Part shown: positions 1-9,001 of the stretch, one piece after another | Position numbering within the stretch: the first letter of the stretch is position 1 | How the letters are laid out: each line of letters begins with the position of its first letter | NCBI GenBank assembly: GCA_963769765.1 | Contig: CAVYNA010000004.1 | Coordinates: 1-64,000 of the forward strand | Direction of reading: 5' to 3' | DNA length: 64,000 nt | Origin: Bog-756 sp963769765 | Lineage (GTDB): Bacteria > Actinomycetota > Acidimicrobiia > Acidimicrobiales > RAAP-2 | Translations under genes and position numbers: made by a program | Notes under the pieces: generated by a model | What the model was told of the DNA's origin: nothing | The model's database searches: none | The model's input: the letters and a program-made list of their open reading frames with translations, nothing else

Positions 1-303
1 CGGGTAGAATGATCTGCTCCAGCCGGAGACCTTGGCTTTGACCACTCGACCGGACGCCAGTGCAATGTAAGAAGTGGGTGCCGACAAAGCGTCGTCCGCT
101 TCGAGCCGAGCAAGGTGGTTCGACCGGTCGATGAGCTCTGACGAGTTCGAAGGCGAGCGAGCACAGCCCACCGGGTCCGCTGAAGGTGAACGATCGGGCG
201 TGCATCTTCAGATCGGTCGGTTCCGCTCGAGGCACGCGGACCGGCTTGTTGGTATTCCCCACGCCTCGAATCAGAGCCCGGCGACAACGATTGGATCAGG
301 ACG
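1..303. other. left-edge intergenic stretch, no gene recognised
   Basis: I see no convincing coding region here. A 77-codon plus-strand frame (74-307) has no recognisable domain, is mostly charged low-complexity sequence and overlaps the start of the next gene, so I treat it as chance. The last part presumably carries the promoter of the ABC-F gene that starts at 304. A gene lying further left cannot be judged from this window. Confidence 0.5.
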
Positions 304-1902
304 ATGATTGTCGGCTCCTCCCTCACGGTTGAAATCGGCAATCGGGCCTTGTTGCAAGATGCGGCATTCGTGGTCGGAGCAGGCGAGAAGGTCGGCCTCG
401 TGGGCCGCAACGGAAGTGGTAAGTCCACGTTCATCTCGGTGGTCGTCGACGACCCCGGCCCCACGGTGCGACACACCGGAAACGTCCGCATCACCGGTTC
501 GGTCGGGTACCTGCCTCAGGTGCCGGTTCCCCAAGGTCTCGGCCTCGAACCCAATGGCTTCTCTCACGTGCTCTCTGCCCGGGGACTCGACGTGCTCGAC
601 GACGCCCTCGACAAAGCGCGCTCGCAGATGGTCAAGGACCCGATTGCCGAGAACATCGACCTCTTCTCCGATCTCGAGGAGCAGTTTCGTCAGAACGGTG
701 GCTATGAAGCCGAATCGGTGATGGCCCGCGTGGCCGACGGACTCGGCCTGCGCCAGGACGTCCTCTTCGAAGACATCGAGACGTTGAGCGGCGGTCAGCG
801 GCGTCGCGTGGACCTCATCCGGCTCTTGTTCCAAGAGCCCGACATCTTGATCCTCGATGAGCCGACGAACCACCTCGATCGATCTGCCAAGGCATGGCTG
901 ATGGGCGAGCTTGGGCGATTCCCCGGATCGATCCTCGTCGTCTCCCACGACCTCAAGCTCCTGGATCACTCCATCGACAAGGTGCTTCACCTCGATGGGG
1001 GCCTCCTCCACGAGTTCAAGGGGTCGTACTCGAGCTACCTGATTCAAGTCGAAGCCGATCAGGCGCAACGGGAGAAGGCCTCGTCCCTCGAACTTCGCGA
1101 GATCAAGCGGCTCTCGACGCTGGCTGATTCGATGCGCGGGAGCACGAATCGACGGGCGCGGACTGCCAAGTCCATCGACAAGCGGGTGGAACGACTCGAG
1201 GGCTCGAAGACAGAGGTCCGGGCACGTCAGAAGAAGTCCAACTTTCGGCTGCCCGCCCCTCGACGGTCCGGCAGTGTGCCCTTGCACGTCAGCGACCTGG
1301 TCGTCGCCTACGGCCGGACCGTCGTCTTGAAGCGGGTCTCGTTCCAGGTGGGCCGGGGAGATCGACTCGTGGTGGTCGGACGCAACGGCGCGGGGAAGTC
1401 GAGCCTCCTCCGATGCCTCGCGGGGAGGCAGGAGCCGACCGCAGGTCGAATCGAGCTCGGCGCGAACACCACGGTGGGGTACTTCGCTCAGGAGCACGAA
1501 CAGGTGGACCTCGAGGTCTCCGTACTGGACAACCTGGACGCCGGCGTCCTCGCCACCGAGACGGAGCGACGGGCCCTCCTCGGATCCTTCGGGCTCCAGG
1601 GCGGAGCGGCTCATCAGATGCCAGCGACACTCTCTGGTGGAGAGAGGGCCAAACTGGGCTTGGCCATGCTCGCTGCCGGGGCATCGAATCTGCTGATCCT
1701 CGACGAGCCGACGAACAACCTCGATCCGGGCTCGATCGAAGCAGTGGGTGCGATGCTGAGCCAATGGCCCGGAACCATCGTCGTCGTGAGCCACGACCGG
1801 GCATTTGTGAGCGCGCTGAATCCCACGCACACCCTTCGGTTACCCGGCGAGGTGTTCGACCACTGGCGTGACTCGGACCTGGACGAGGTCGAGCTCAAGT
1901 AG
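304..1902 (+). CDS. ABC-F family ATP-binding protein
   Basis: A soluble protein of 532 residues with two ABC ATPase domains and no membrane segments, which is the ABC-F arrangement. Domain 1 has a Walker A (GRNGSGKST, about residues 34-42), signature LSGGQ (about 161) and ILDEPTNHLD (about 183-192). Domain 2 has GRNGAGKSS (about 359), LSGGE (about 443) and LDEPTNNLD (about 465). The charged linker between them, about residues 240-320, is rich in Arg and Lys. ABC-F proteins act on the ribosome, either in translation control or in antibiotic protection; the sequence alone does not say which. It starts with ATG at 304 and stands alone. A short GGCCC/GGGCC hairpin (1905-1921) lies just after the stop. 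Confidence 0.93.
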   Translation: MIVGSSLTVEIGNRALLQDAAFVVGAGEKVGLVGRNGSGKSTFISVVVDDPGPTVRHTGNVRITGSVGYLPQVPVPQGLGLEPNGFSHVLSARGLDVLDDALDKARSQMVKDPIAENIDLFSDLEEQFRQNGGYEAESVMARVADGLGLRQDVLFEDIETLSGGQRRRVDLIRLLFQEPDILILDEPTNHLDRSAKAWLMGELGRFPGSILVVSHDLKLLDHSIDKVLHLDGGLLHEFKGSYSSYLIQVEADQAQREKASSLELREIKRLSTLADSMRGSTNRRARTAKSIDKRVERLEGSKTEVRARQKKSNFRLPAPRRSGSVPLHVSDLVVAYGRTVVLKRVSFQVGRGDRLVVVGRNGAGKSSLLRCLAGRQEPTAGRIELGANTTVGYFAQEHEQVDLEVSVLDNLDAGVLATETERRALLGSFGLQGGAAHQMPATLSGGERAKLGLAMLAAGASNLLILDEPTNNLDPGSIEAVGAMLSQWPGTIVVVSHDRAFVSALNPTHTLRLPGEVFDHWRDSDLDEVELK

Positions 1903-2026
1903 CCGGCCCAGCTGGCGGGCCGATCTGGCAGCATGATCAGGCACATCCGGTCTCAACAGGGTTCTGAGCGAATCGCGGCCGATCGGGTCCGCGAGCGAGC
2001 GTTTCCGATCTGGGAAGGAAGGGAGC

Positions 2027-2458
2027 ATGGTGCCGACTGATCGTCCGAACGACGAGGCTGCCTCGGCGAAGATCGCCAAGCGGATCCAAGAGCTGGGGGA
2101 TTGGAGAGGTGAGACTCTCGCACGTCTCCGTCAGCTCATCCACGATGCCGACCCCGATATCGAAGAGGAGTGGAAGTGGGAGAAGCCGAAATCACCCGGC
2201 ATCCCCGTCTGGTACCACGAGGGCGGCATCTGCACGGGGGAGACGTACAAGGAGGTCGTGAAGCTCACGTTCTTCCGCGGCGCCTCCATCAAAGATCCGA
2301 AGAAGCTCTTCAACTCCAGCCTCGATGGGAACACGAGGCGCGCGATCGACTTCCGCGAAGGGGAGAAGGTCGACGAAGCTGCCTTCAAGCAGCTCATCCG
2401 AGCCGCCGTGGCGGCGAACATCACGGAACGTGCGCAACGGGCAGCCAAGAAGAAGTAG
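2027..2458 (+). CDS. DUF1801 domain protein
   Basis: A 143-residue cytoplasmic protein resembling the DUF1801 (YdhG-like) family. The pattern ADPDIEEEWKWEKP followed by a WYHEGGICTGETYKE segment, then KLTFFRGASIKDPKKLFN, matches the small alpha/beta fold of that group. The C-terminus is basic (RAQRAAKKK). Its biochemical role is unknown. The ATG at 2027 follows a GGAAGGAAGGGAGC purine run, a good ribosome binding site. It lies 124 bases behind the ABC-F gene in the same direction and may be independent. Confidence 0.75.
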   Translation: MVPTDRPNDEAASAKIAKRIQELGDWRGETLARLRQLIHDADPDIEEEWKWEKPKSPGIPVWYHEGGICTGETYKEVVKLTFFRGASIKDPKKLFNSSLDGNTRRAIDFREGEKVDEAAFKQLIRAAVAANITERAQRAAKKK

Positions 2459-2673
2459 GCCCGGGCCTCCGCTCGCCTGCGGGTTGCGCCCATCGGCCTC
2501 ACACGGACCTCGTAGGTGTGGGTCGTCAACACCTGCGAGTCCAGACGGATTCGAACTCGGCGACGTGTTGGTTATGGCTTGCCAGGTCTGGCCGAACGGT
2601 GGAGGGCGACGAGACGGACACCGGGCCGATCACAGGTCTCCGTCCGCAGCGGACCGCAGCCCGACCCGATGGA
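2459..2673. other. convergent intergenic spacer
   Basis: The spacer separates the plus-strand DUF1801 gene from the minus-strand secreted protein gene that ends at 2674. Near 2550-2565 it contains a TTCGAA core on the minus strand reminiscent of a tRNA T-arm, but the flanks do not pair as a T-stem and no other tRNA arms are visible. No gene is supported. Confidence 0.4.
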
Positions 2674-3927
2674 TCAGCCCGTCGACACCGGCAACGAGGC
2701 CATGACCAGGTGTCCGGCCGAAGGGTCGGGTCCTGCACCAGGTAGGTAGTAGGAGACGAAGAGATTCGACGAATCGTCCAGCTCCGGATGATCGTGGATC
2801 GCGTAGCAGTAGCTTCCGGCGGGCGTGCTCGAGCAGCCCGGTAGCGAGCCGGTGGCCACTTCGGTCCACGGGCCGATCGGCGTACCGGCTCGATACACAG
2901 CGAAGTTGCCCATGGTGGATGTCAGCTCGACAAGCACGAAACTGCTCGAATGCGAGGACACCGAAACCATGAGAGGCGTCCATGAGGTGGAGTCGGCGGT
3001 CGCAATCTGCACCGGACCGTAGGAGGTCGGACTCTTCAGAGCTGCCCATTGCATTGGAATGCTCGTCCGGTAGGCGGCACCAGAGGTGCAGGTGCCGAGT
3101 ACCACCGTGTCGCATTCGGAGGTGAAGAACGTCAGCGTGTTGCCACCGATCACGGGTGTGCGGAACCACTGACGTTCCGGAATTCCGGTCCCGCTCTTCA
3201 GCGGTTTGATGACATCGATTGGCCTGCGTGTGAACGAATTGGTGAGGTAGTCGTACTCTGCGATTCCCCACCCCTCGACCTGATAGGTCCCATCTTTGAG
3301 GACACAGGTGTCGAAGAAGCTGATGAGGACGGTCCGGTTGTCCGGCATCAGGGTGCTCCCCCCAGCCCAGCGGGCGGGGTAGGCGATGTCATTGTTCGCA
3401 GCCGGGGTACAGCGCTTCCCCGATCCGTCGGGGTTGAACACGCGTCCCGGGGGGGGAAGGAACTGGGTCGGGAGCCGACCTGCCGTCAGCGGTGCGCCGA
3501 CCGTCAATTCGTCGAGGCCGGTCGGGACTGTGGCGGCTGCGAACGGCCCCTCTGCCGCGGTGCTTCCGGGAATGAAACCGGTCAAGCTCCACGACGAGCC
3601 TCCATCGATCGACGTGAATTCGGGCGTGTCCCCGAAGATCCATAGGTCCTCGCCGTTGGGCAGCGCGGTGCTCAGACCTTCGTCCCGTGCCAGGGCGTAC
3701 GTCGGCGACTCGACGTTGCTCATTACGGGTCCGAGATACGTCGGAGTGATGGCGGCAGCGGTAGCCGCTGCAGGTTGGACGGCTCTGCCGGACGCTGCGG
3801 ACACGACGGCACATCCAAGGCAGACGAGGGCGATGAGCCTGAGCGGGCGGATGTTCGAGGTTCGCCCGCCCGCCGTTCGCTTGCGCAGCCAGCTCGGCCC
3901 GCGTGCGCTCTTGATCGATGCCGACAT
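2674..3927 (-). CDS. secreted protein, DUF4185-like
   Basis: A 417-residue exported protein. The N-terminus has a long basic region, then a hydrophobic signal (about residues 28-45, LRLIALVCLGCAVVSAAS) and an Ala-rich cleavage region. The mature part has repeated motifs of a beta-propeller-like carbohydrate-associated fold: DLWIFGDT (about 92-99), RWAGGSTLMPDNRTVLISFFDT and a C-terminal HLVMASLP. The WIFGDT motif and overall layout suggest the DUF4185 family, but I cannot confirm it. Several Cys pairs suggest disulfides. The ATG at 3927 has a GGCGGA element upstream. The next gene on the same strand (4048-4665) is also a secreted protein. GC is lower than in the right half of the window. Confidence 0.6.
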   Translation of the reverse strand: MSASIKSARGPSWLRKRTAGGRTSNIRPLRLIALVCLGCAVVSAASGRAVQPAAATAAAITPTYLGPVMSNVESPTYALARDEGLSTALPNGEDLWIFGDTPEFTSIDGGSSWSLTGFIPGSTAAEGPFAAATVPTGLDELTVGAPLTAGRLPTQFLPPPGRVFNPDGSGKRCTPAANNDIAYPARWAGGSTLMPDNRTVLISFFDTCVLKDGTYQVEGWGIAEYDYLTNSFTRRPIDVIKPLKSGTGIPERQWFRTPVIGGNTLTFFTSECDTVVLGTCTSGAAYRTSIPMQWAALKSPTSYGPVQIATADSTSWTPLMVSVSSHSSSFVLVELTSTMGNFAVYRAGTPIGPWTEVATGSLPGCSSTPAGSYCYAIHDHPELDDSSNLFVSYYLPGAGPDPSAGHLVMASLPVSTG

Positions 3928-4047
3928 GCTCCGCCTTCACGCGATGCATCGGAGACGACCCCACCCGTCCGGGGATGCCGGAGAGGATGCACAGGGAAAC
4001 GTGCGCCGGGGCCGAGCCCGGCGCACGTCCACCCGTGTGTGAGGTTG

Positions 4048-4665
4048 TCAGCTGACGTTGAAGAACCCGCTGGTGACGGCTGTCGTCGCGAATGGACCCC
4101 ATCCGGCAGCACAGATTCCCGGCATGGTGGTCGTGAGGTTGATGACTTGCGACACAACCGGCGAGAACGATCCGGTCGAAGCCGTGATCGATGCCCCGGA
4201 CGGCAACACGAAGTTGAACACGGGACCGGCGCTCCATGGCACGCCACCGCTGGTCGTGATCTTCGTGGGTGCGATGGCGGGTACCGACGTCCACGTGTAC
4301 TTGTAGTTGACGATGCCGAGGAGGTCGGAGGAAAGGTTCGGGCAGGAGTTCCCGCTCCCGCCGATCGGGTGGTTCCAATAACCGCTCGCGGTCACGGTGG
4401 CGCCGGTGATGTGGACGACGACGGTGCCGACCGTCGCGTTCGACGAGCAACCGGTGGACGTGGCCTTGATCGTGAACTTGTCTCCGCCCGGCGTTCCCAC
4501 GAAGGTCAATTTCGGGTGGAATTTCATCGTGCCGACCACTTTGCAGCCGACGGTGCCGACGGCACTGGGTGGGCCCGCCCAGCTCGCACCCGTCCCGACG
4601 GTGACACTGAGCATCGCTGCCAACAGCACGGCTGCCGCTCCTGCGCCGAATACTCTCTGTACCAC
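4048..4665 (-). CDS. small secreted protein of unknown function
   Basis: I choose the GTG at 4665 because CAGGAGG sits five bases upstream and a signal peptide starts immediately (VVQRVFGAGAAAVLLAAML), giving 205 residues; a longer frame from 4755 or 5052 would place this signal internally. The mature protein has Cys residues spaced as in a disulfide-bonded beta-sandwich (VGCKVVG, STGCSS, NSCPN, PGICAAGW). The middle (GSGNSCPN ... NYKYTW) resembles the C-terminal part of the TIG protein at 7685-9001 (GQGSCPKN ... VEWDYSG), so the two may share a domain. No enzymatic motif is visible. Confidence 0.7.
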   Translation of the reverse strand: MVQRVFGAGAAAVLLAAMLSVTVGTGASWAGPPSAVGTVGCKVVGTMKFHPKLTFVGTPGGDKFTIKATSTGCSSNATVGTVVVHITGATVTASGYWNHPIGGSGNSCPNLSSDLLGIVNYKYTWTSVPAIAPTKITTSGGVPWSAGPVFNFVLPSGASITASTGSFSPVVSQVINLTTTMPGICAAGWGPFATTAVTSGFFNVS

Positions 4666-5001
4666 TGCCGCCTCCTGACTGGCCGCCGACTTCGGCGGGC
4701 CTCGTGGGTCGACGCGCGGACCCCCCGTCTCGCCGCCGGGACGTGACTCGTCCATCGCGAAGGGTAACCACTTCTCGCTTCTTCGTCCACGGAGCCCGGA
4801 GTCCTCGGAACGTGCGTTCGTGCATGGACCCGGTCGCGTGCCTGTCATGCCCGTCCCGCTGTCTGCTCTCCGATGTCCGTTCGACGGTCGTCGGGCACCG
4901 AGTGCCTGAGGACGGTCCGGGTCCTGTGTGAACCACGATGGCTTTCCCCATCGGAAGGGAGCCCCTGACCGCAGGTACCTGGGTCGCGAGGTGCCCGATC
5001 T
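4666..5001. promoter_or_regulatory. divergent intergenic region
   Basis: This 336-base stretch lies between the minus-strand secreted protein gene and the plus-strand methyltransferase gene, so it should hold two divergent promoters. The AGGAGG ribosome binding site of the secreted protein gene is at its left end (4671-4676, minus strand). I recognise no strong operator or RNA structure, and the open frames here look like chance. Confidence 0.35.
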
Positions 5002-6033
5002 ATGCTGGCGAACCCGAGTTCCGAGCCGGCACCCGCGGTGCCCCGACGACACTTCCGCTCATTCCAAGTGGGGATGGTATCGATCATGAGCACAAGCTTT
5101 CGCGACGGGCCGGGGGTTGTTCGAGGATTGGCTCGACCGACCCTTGCGGCACCGTATGTCCTCGCAGCGTCTGCGACGTCGCTTCCACCTCACCGGGTGT
5201 TTCGGCACATGACGTCGAAGCAGTGGAGTTGGTTGAATATCCACGGCGAGGAGACATTTCCGATGCTGCGCGGCCACCTTCCCACGTTGCCGACCGACGA
5301 GCAGCAGCTGAGGTATACGGGGAGCCGGGGGCGATGGACCTTGGCCGAGGCGTTCGCGTTCTACCAGGTGGTGTCGAGCGAATCCCCAAGGGACCGGTCA
5401 AGCGCGGCATTGGACTTCGGGTGTGGATGGGGACGCATCACTCGCTGCTTCATCAAGGACTACCCAAAGGACAAGCTGTTCGGCGTCGACCCGAGTCCTG
5501 AGATGATCGAGGTGTGCCGGGTGACGGACCCGTGGGCCACCTTCAACGCCATCGATCTTCTGCCGCCGATCGATCTTCCCGACGGCTCGCTCGATCTCAT
5601 CTTCGCGTTCTCCGTCTTCTCTCACCTCACCGAGCAAGTTCATCTGGAATGGCTGCGCGAATTCTCGCGGCTGTTGCGTCGCGGAGGACACCTCGTCGTG
5701 ACGACGCGAGAGCGCAATTTCATCCTCGAATGCGAGCGACTGCGAAATGATCGTGACGAGGCCAACGGCACGAATTCATCCAATGAGTGCGCAACGGCCG
5801 GTGCGCGGACGGCGTTCGACGACACGAAGAGGTATCTCGATGCCTACGATCGCGGAGAGTACTGCTGTGACGCCTTTGACGTCAGCTCACTCCTCACCTC
5901 GACGACGTACGGTGAGACGTGCATTCCATTTGCATACGCTCGTGATCGTTGGCGACCTGAATTCTCAGTCGTCAAGTTCCTCGACGGGGTTCCGGGCATC
6001 AAGCAGAACATCATCGTGGCAAGGCGAACGTGA
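5002..6033 (+). CDS. class I SAM-dependent methyltransferase
   Basis: The protein is 343 residues from the ATG at 5002 (315 if the ATG at 5086 is used). Motif I of Rossmann methyltransferases is clear (LDFGCGWGRI, about residue 138), followed by an acidic strand-2 end (FGVDPSPEMIE), a DGSLDLIFAFSVFSHL motif IV/post-motif region and LRRGGHLVVTTRE. The substrate is unknown. The N-terminal 60 residues are not part of the core fold and the start is uncertain: 5002 has a GAGG element nine bases upstream, 5086 has a weaker GGGG. Base composition is lower in GC than the housekeeping region (33 of 60 bases from 5701), which may mean transfer. Confidence 0.82.
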   Translation: MLANPSSEPAPAVPRRHFRSFQVGMVSIMSTSFRDGPGVVRGLARPTLAAPYVLAASATSLPPHRVFRHMTSKQWSWLNIHGEETFPMLRGHLPTLPTDEQQLRYTGSRGRWTLAEAFAFYQVVSSESPRDRSSAALDFGCGWGRITRCFIKDYPKDKLFGVDPSPEMIEVCRVTDPWATFNAIDLLPPIDLPDGSLDLIFAFSVFSHLTEQVHLEWLREFSRLLRRGGHLVVTTRERNFILECERLRNDRDEANGTNSSNECATAGARTAFDDTKRYLDAYDRGEYCCDAFDVSSLLTSTTYGETCIPFAYARDRWRPEFSVVKFLDGVPGIKQNIIVARRT

Positions 6034-6158
6034 GTCGTTGACAACGAGGAGTGACGCCACCGCCGCCGTTGCGCGGCCTGCTCGATCGGGCTTCCGCGTC
6101 TGCCGGCGCCGGCACGGTCGGCGGGATACCGCGGTCGCGGTCGCGGTCGGGTCGCCGG

Positions 6159-7382
6159 TCAGGCAGAAGCGCCGGTGCGTGCCAGGTGCGATCCGGCCGT
6201 CCCCATGAGGTCGAGGAAGTTGTCGACGTAGAACTGCCGGCGGACCTCGTCACCGGCGTCCCCGAGCGAGGCCTCGAAGCGCTCGATCGGGCGCCGGCCC
6301 CCTTCGACGTGCGGGTAGTCGGAGGAGAACATCACGAGGTCTGCCCCGCCCTGGTCGACGATCCACCCGACGTCCTCGGTGGGGTAGGGGGTGAAGCGGA
6401 CCTGGCGGTGGATGTACTCGCTGGGACGGAGGGAGAGCGTCCTGAGGCGCTCTTCGTGTCGGGAGAACGCATCGAACGCGGACTCCATCTGGCGCAGCCA
6501 CGACGGCACCCAGATCGCACCCTGTTCGATGACCCCGATGCGGAGGTCGGGGAAGCGCTCGAGCACGCCGTCGAAGATCATCGTGGCGAGGGTCTGCGCG
6601 GGCGGTCCCGGTATGCCCATGTAGTCGACCGATCGGAAGTTCTCCTCGCCGCCGTGGAAGTCCGGAGGAACGGGGAGCCCGTTGACGAAGTAGTGGGGGT
6701 CGATGAGCTGCCCGGTGCCGCCGACGTGGAAGACGATCGGCACTCCGGCCTCCTCCGCCTGTCTCCAGACGCCGAAGAGGTCGAGATGGCTGGGCGAGAA
6801 GTGGGGTGGGCATCCGGACGCGACGAGAAGCGCTGAAGCGCCCTGGGCAAGCGCGTCGCGCGCCGCCTCGTTGGCCCGTTCGGGATCGACCAGTGGGACA
6901 TAACACGTCGCAAGCAGCCGCGGATCGACCGAGCAGAACTCGAGCATCCCACGGTTGTGCGCGCGGGCGGCCGCATGGGCGAGGTCGACGTTCCCTGCGT
7001 GCTCGAAGTCGTGGAGCCGGCTGTTGTGGAACGTATTGAAGACGAGCTGGCTGTCGAAACCGAGGAGGTCCAGCGCGCGGGGTCGATCCTCGGCGAGGAA
7101 ACCTCCCGTGGCGGCGAAGTTCTTCCGCAGCATGATCTCGGCGTTCTCCGTGGAGCGGTACTCCTCGCTCCGATGCCGCTCGCACAGGCGGTCGAAGGAG
7201 GCGAGCAGGTCGCGCTGTTGTTCCTCGGGGTCCCCGGTCTGTCGGAGCTCGTTGCCTCCCGGATAGCTGAGTACTGGCAGCTCGTCTCGGAATGCCGCGT
7301 CTGCGTGGTCGCGCAGCCAGGTCGGCGTCTCCATCAGGTGGGCGTCGGCGTCGTGGACGAGCCGACCGTCGCTGTAGGGCAT
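6159..7382 (-). CDS. amidohydrolase family 2 protein
   Basis: A 407-residue protein of the Amidohydro_2 (metal-dependent hydrolase/decarboxylase) group. It begins with the family signature VHDADAHLMETPTWL (D-A-H metal motif). It continues with HNRGMLEFCSVDPRLLATCYVPL, a second metal-binding His in IVFHVGGTG, a conserved GVIEQGAIWVPSWLRQM and the catalytic Asp/His pair in FSSDYPHVEGG. This group includes ACMSD-like decarboxylases and lactonases of aromatic catabolism; the substrate cannot be told. The ATG at 7382 is chosen over a longer frame because GGGGG lies just upstream and the family motif starts ten residues later. It is transcribed alone, leftward. Confidence 0.85.
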   Translation of the reverse strand: MPYSDGRLVHDADAHLMETPTWLRDHADAAFRDELPVLSYPGGNELRQTGDPEEQQRDLLASFDRLCERHRSEEYRSTENAEIMLRKNFAATGGFLAEDRPRALDLLGFDSQLVFNTFHNSRLHDFEHAGNVDLAHAAARAHNRGMLEFCSVDPRLLATCYVPLVDPERANEAARDALAQGASALLVASGCPPHFSPSHLDLFGVWRQAEEAGVPIVFHVGGTGQLIDPHYFVNGLPVPPDFHGGEENFRSVDYMGIPGPPAQTLATMIFDGVLERFPDLRIGVIEQGAIWVPSWLRQMESAFDAFSRHEERLRTLSLRPSEYIHRQVRFTPYPTEDVGWIVDQGGADLVMFSSDYPHVEGGRRPIERFEASLGDAGDEVRRQFYVDNFLDLMGTAGSHLARTGASA

Positions 7383-7684
7383 CGGACCCCCGTTCGTGCC
7401 GGAGCGATTCTCCCACGGCGGAGCCGTGGGCGTCGGGCGATCCGGCAGCTTCGACGGCGCATGAGCCGTGCCCGGTCGATCGGCCACCAGGCGCCGACCT
7501 GGTGCTCACGGTGCAGGTAGCCGTCGGCGGAGCGATCGACCATGACCTTTTCGATGGAGCCGCCCGCGAAGGGAGAAGAGGAGGCCCAGGCGCGCGCCGC
7601 TGACTCCGCCCGCGCCGTGGCGCGCAGAAGGCCGCACCCCGCGGGGCACGGCCCCCTGTCAGGCCGACGGGCGAGCTCGTTGGG
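7383..7684. promoter_or_regulatory. intergenic region with hairpins between two minus-strand genes
   Basis: No gene is seen in these 302 bases. Three inverted repeats stand out. CCCACGGC/GCCGTGGG with a three-base loop (7412-7430) lies about 30 bases upstream of the amidohydrolase start and would form in its leader. GGGGC/GCCCC (7643-7655) and GCGCGCC/GGCGCGC (7592-7625) lie just beyond the stop of the TIG-protein gene and may end its transcript. None has a clear U-tract. Confidence 0.4.
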
Positions 7685-9001
7685 TCAGAGGTCGAACGTG
7701 GTGCCCTTGAGCAGAGCAAGTGAACCGGACTTCGACGCGCAGGTGATCCCCGAGACGGCATCGCCGACCGTCGAGTAGGTGGACGTCCCACCCGTCACCG
7801 TCCCGGAGTAGTCCCATTCGACCTTGTTCTTCGGGCAGGAGCCCTGCCCGACCGGGGAGGGGGTGACGCTGATCGTGGTGGTCTGTCCACTGGGCGTCCA
7901 GGTGAAGAACGTTCCCGTCGGGTCGAGGGTGGCGCTCGTGTCGCTCTTCGACGTCGGTGTGCACTTCGACACCGTGATCGATCCGCCAGCCCGGCCGGCC
8001 ACCTTCCTGCACACGACCGGCAGGTTGGGGGCGAGATAGGTGAACTGGTCGGCCGACGTGTTCGGGCTCGTTCCCCCGATCGTCGTGATCGACAAGGAGA
8101 CCGTGTCCACGGCCTCACCGATCGGAGCGACAATGGACATGGACGTGTCGCTGTTGACGGTGCCGTAGACCTGGGTGCCACCGAAGTTGACCAATCCCGC
8201 CCCGGTGAATCCGGATCCCGTGATGGTGACCGGCGTACCTCCGGCAAGCGGGCCACTGCTCGGGCTCACCCCGGTGATCGTCGGCAGCGGCCAGAAGGTG
8301 AATTGGTCGGCGGAGCTCGTCGCGCTCGTCCCGCCAACGGTCGTGACGGTCACGTCCACCGTGGTCTGCAGCGGGTCGGTCACCACCGGGGACACCGCGG
8401 TGATCGAGGTGTCGCTGTTGACCACGTAGGTGGCCGCGGCCGTCCCGCCGAAGGAGACGGCCGTCGCACCGGTGAACCCGTCACCGGTGAGAGTGACCGA
8501 GGTCCCTCCCGCCGTCGGCCCGGCGACCCCTGAGATGCCGAGGAGGCGCGGTGTCGGAGTGAAGCTCGGCGCGAGGAGCAAGTAGGCGCTGTTCGACTGG
8601 TTGTACAGCTCGTTGCCGTAGGTGTCGTACGCGGTGAATGTCGGGTTGACCGACGGAGCGGTCGTGAGCGCGGAGGCGCTCACCTGTGCGCCGAGGTAGT
8701 CCCACTCCATGTTGATCCACGCGGTGAACGTGGTCGAGTGCCCGCCTCGTCCGCTTCCGTTGCATGTCGTGGTGAGGAATGCCTCTCCGACCGGGTACCC
8801 CGTCGACGGGTCGAAGCCGGTTGCGTAGGTCTTGACCCCGATCCCCCCGCACCAGTGTCCGAGGTACAAGAAAGCGGTGTTCCCCGGGACGACCAGATCG
8901 ATCGGTCCGGTCGGCACCGCGGAGGCCACGCCCCCAACCCCGATCGAACCGAGGACCGCCGCGATCGTCGTGACACACGCGATCATGACCTTGCGCACCA
9001 T
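7685..9001 (-). CDS. secreted protein with two IPT/TIG domains
   Basis: The ATG at 9001 is preferred because AGAGGAAGG lies upstream and the signal peptide follows at once (MVRKVMIACVTTIAAVLGSI), giving 438 residues. The N-terminal domain (about 30-135) has a Cys pair (HWCGG, TTTCNGSGRGG). Two IPT/TIG immunoglobulin-like domains follow, each starting with the usual pattern: ISGVAGPTAGGTSVTLTGDG (about 155) and ITGVSPSSGPLAGGTPVTI (about 243), both ending in SADQFT. A C-terminal Cys-rich domain (VVCRKVAG, GSCPKNKVEWDYSG, GITCASKSG) resembles the protein at 4048-4665. There is no catalytic motif; an adhesive or structural surface role is plausible. Its upstream region carries a GAGAATTCTC palindrome also found before the redox operon. 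Confidence 0.8.
   Translation of the reverse strand: MVRKVMIACVTTIAAVLGSIGVGGVASAVPTGPIDLVVPGNTAFLYLGHWCGGIGVKTYATGFDPSTGYPVGEAFLTTTCNGSGRGGHSTTFTAWINMEWDYLGAQVSASALTTAPSVNPTFTAYDTYGNELYNQSNSAYLLLAPSFTPTPRLLGISGVAGPTAGGTSVTLTGDGFTGATAVSFGGTAAATYVVNSDTSITAVSPVVTDPLQTTVDVTVTTVGGTSATSSADQFTFWPLPTITGVSPSSGPLAGGTPVTITGSGFTGAGLVNFGGTQVYGTVNSDTSMSIVAPIGEAVDTVSLSITTIGGTSPNTSADQFTYLAPNLPVVCRKVAGRAGGSITVSKCTPTSKSDTSATLDPTGTFFTWTPSGQTTTISVTPSPVGQGSCPKNKVEWDYSGTVTGGTSTYSTVGDAVSGITCASKSGSLALLKGTTFDL

Noticed and set aside
271..1830. Minus-strand open frame opposite the ABC-F gene
   Set aside because: The plus strand has two complete ABC domains; the antisense product is His/Arg/Glu-rich without domains.
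2545..2570. TTCGAA core resembling a tRNA T-arm on the minus strand
   Set aside because: The bases on either side do not form a five-pair T-stem, and no anticodon arm or acceptor stem is visible around it.
4755..5052. N-terminal extension of the secreted protein frame to ATG 4755 or 5052
   Set aside because: It would bury the signal peptide, while the GTG at 4665 has an AGGAGG site at proper spacing.
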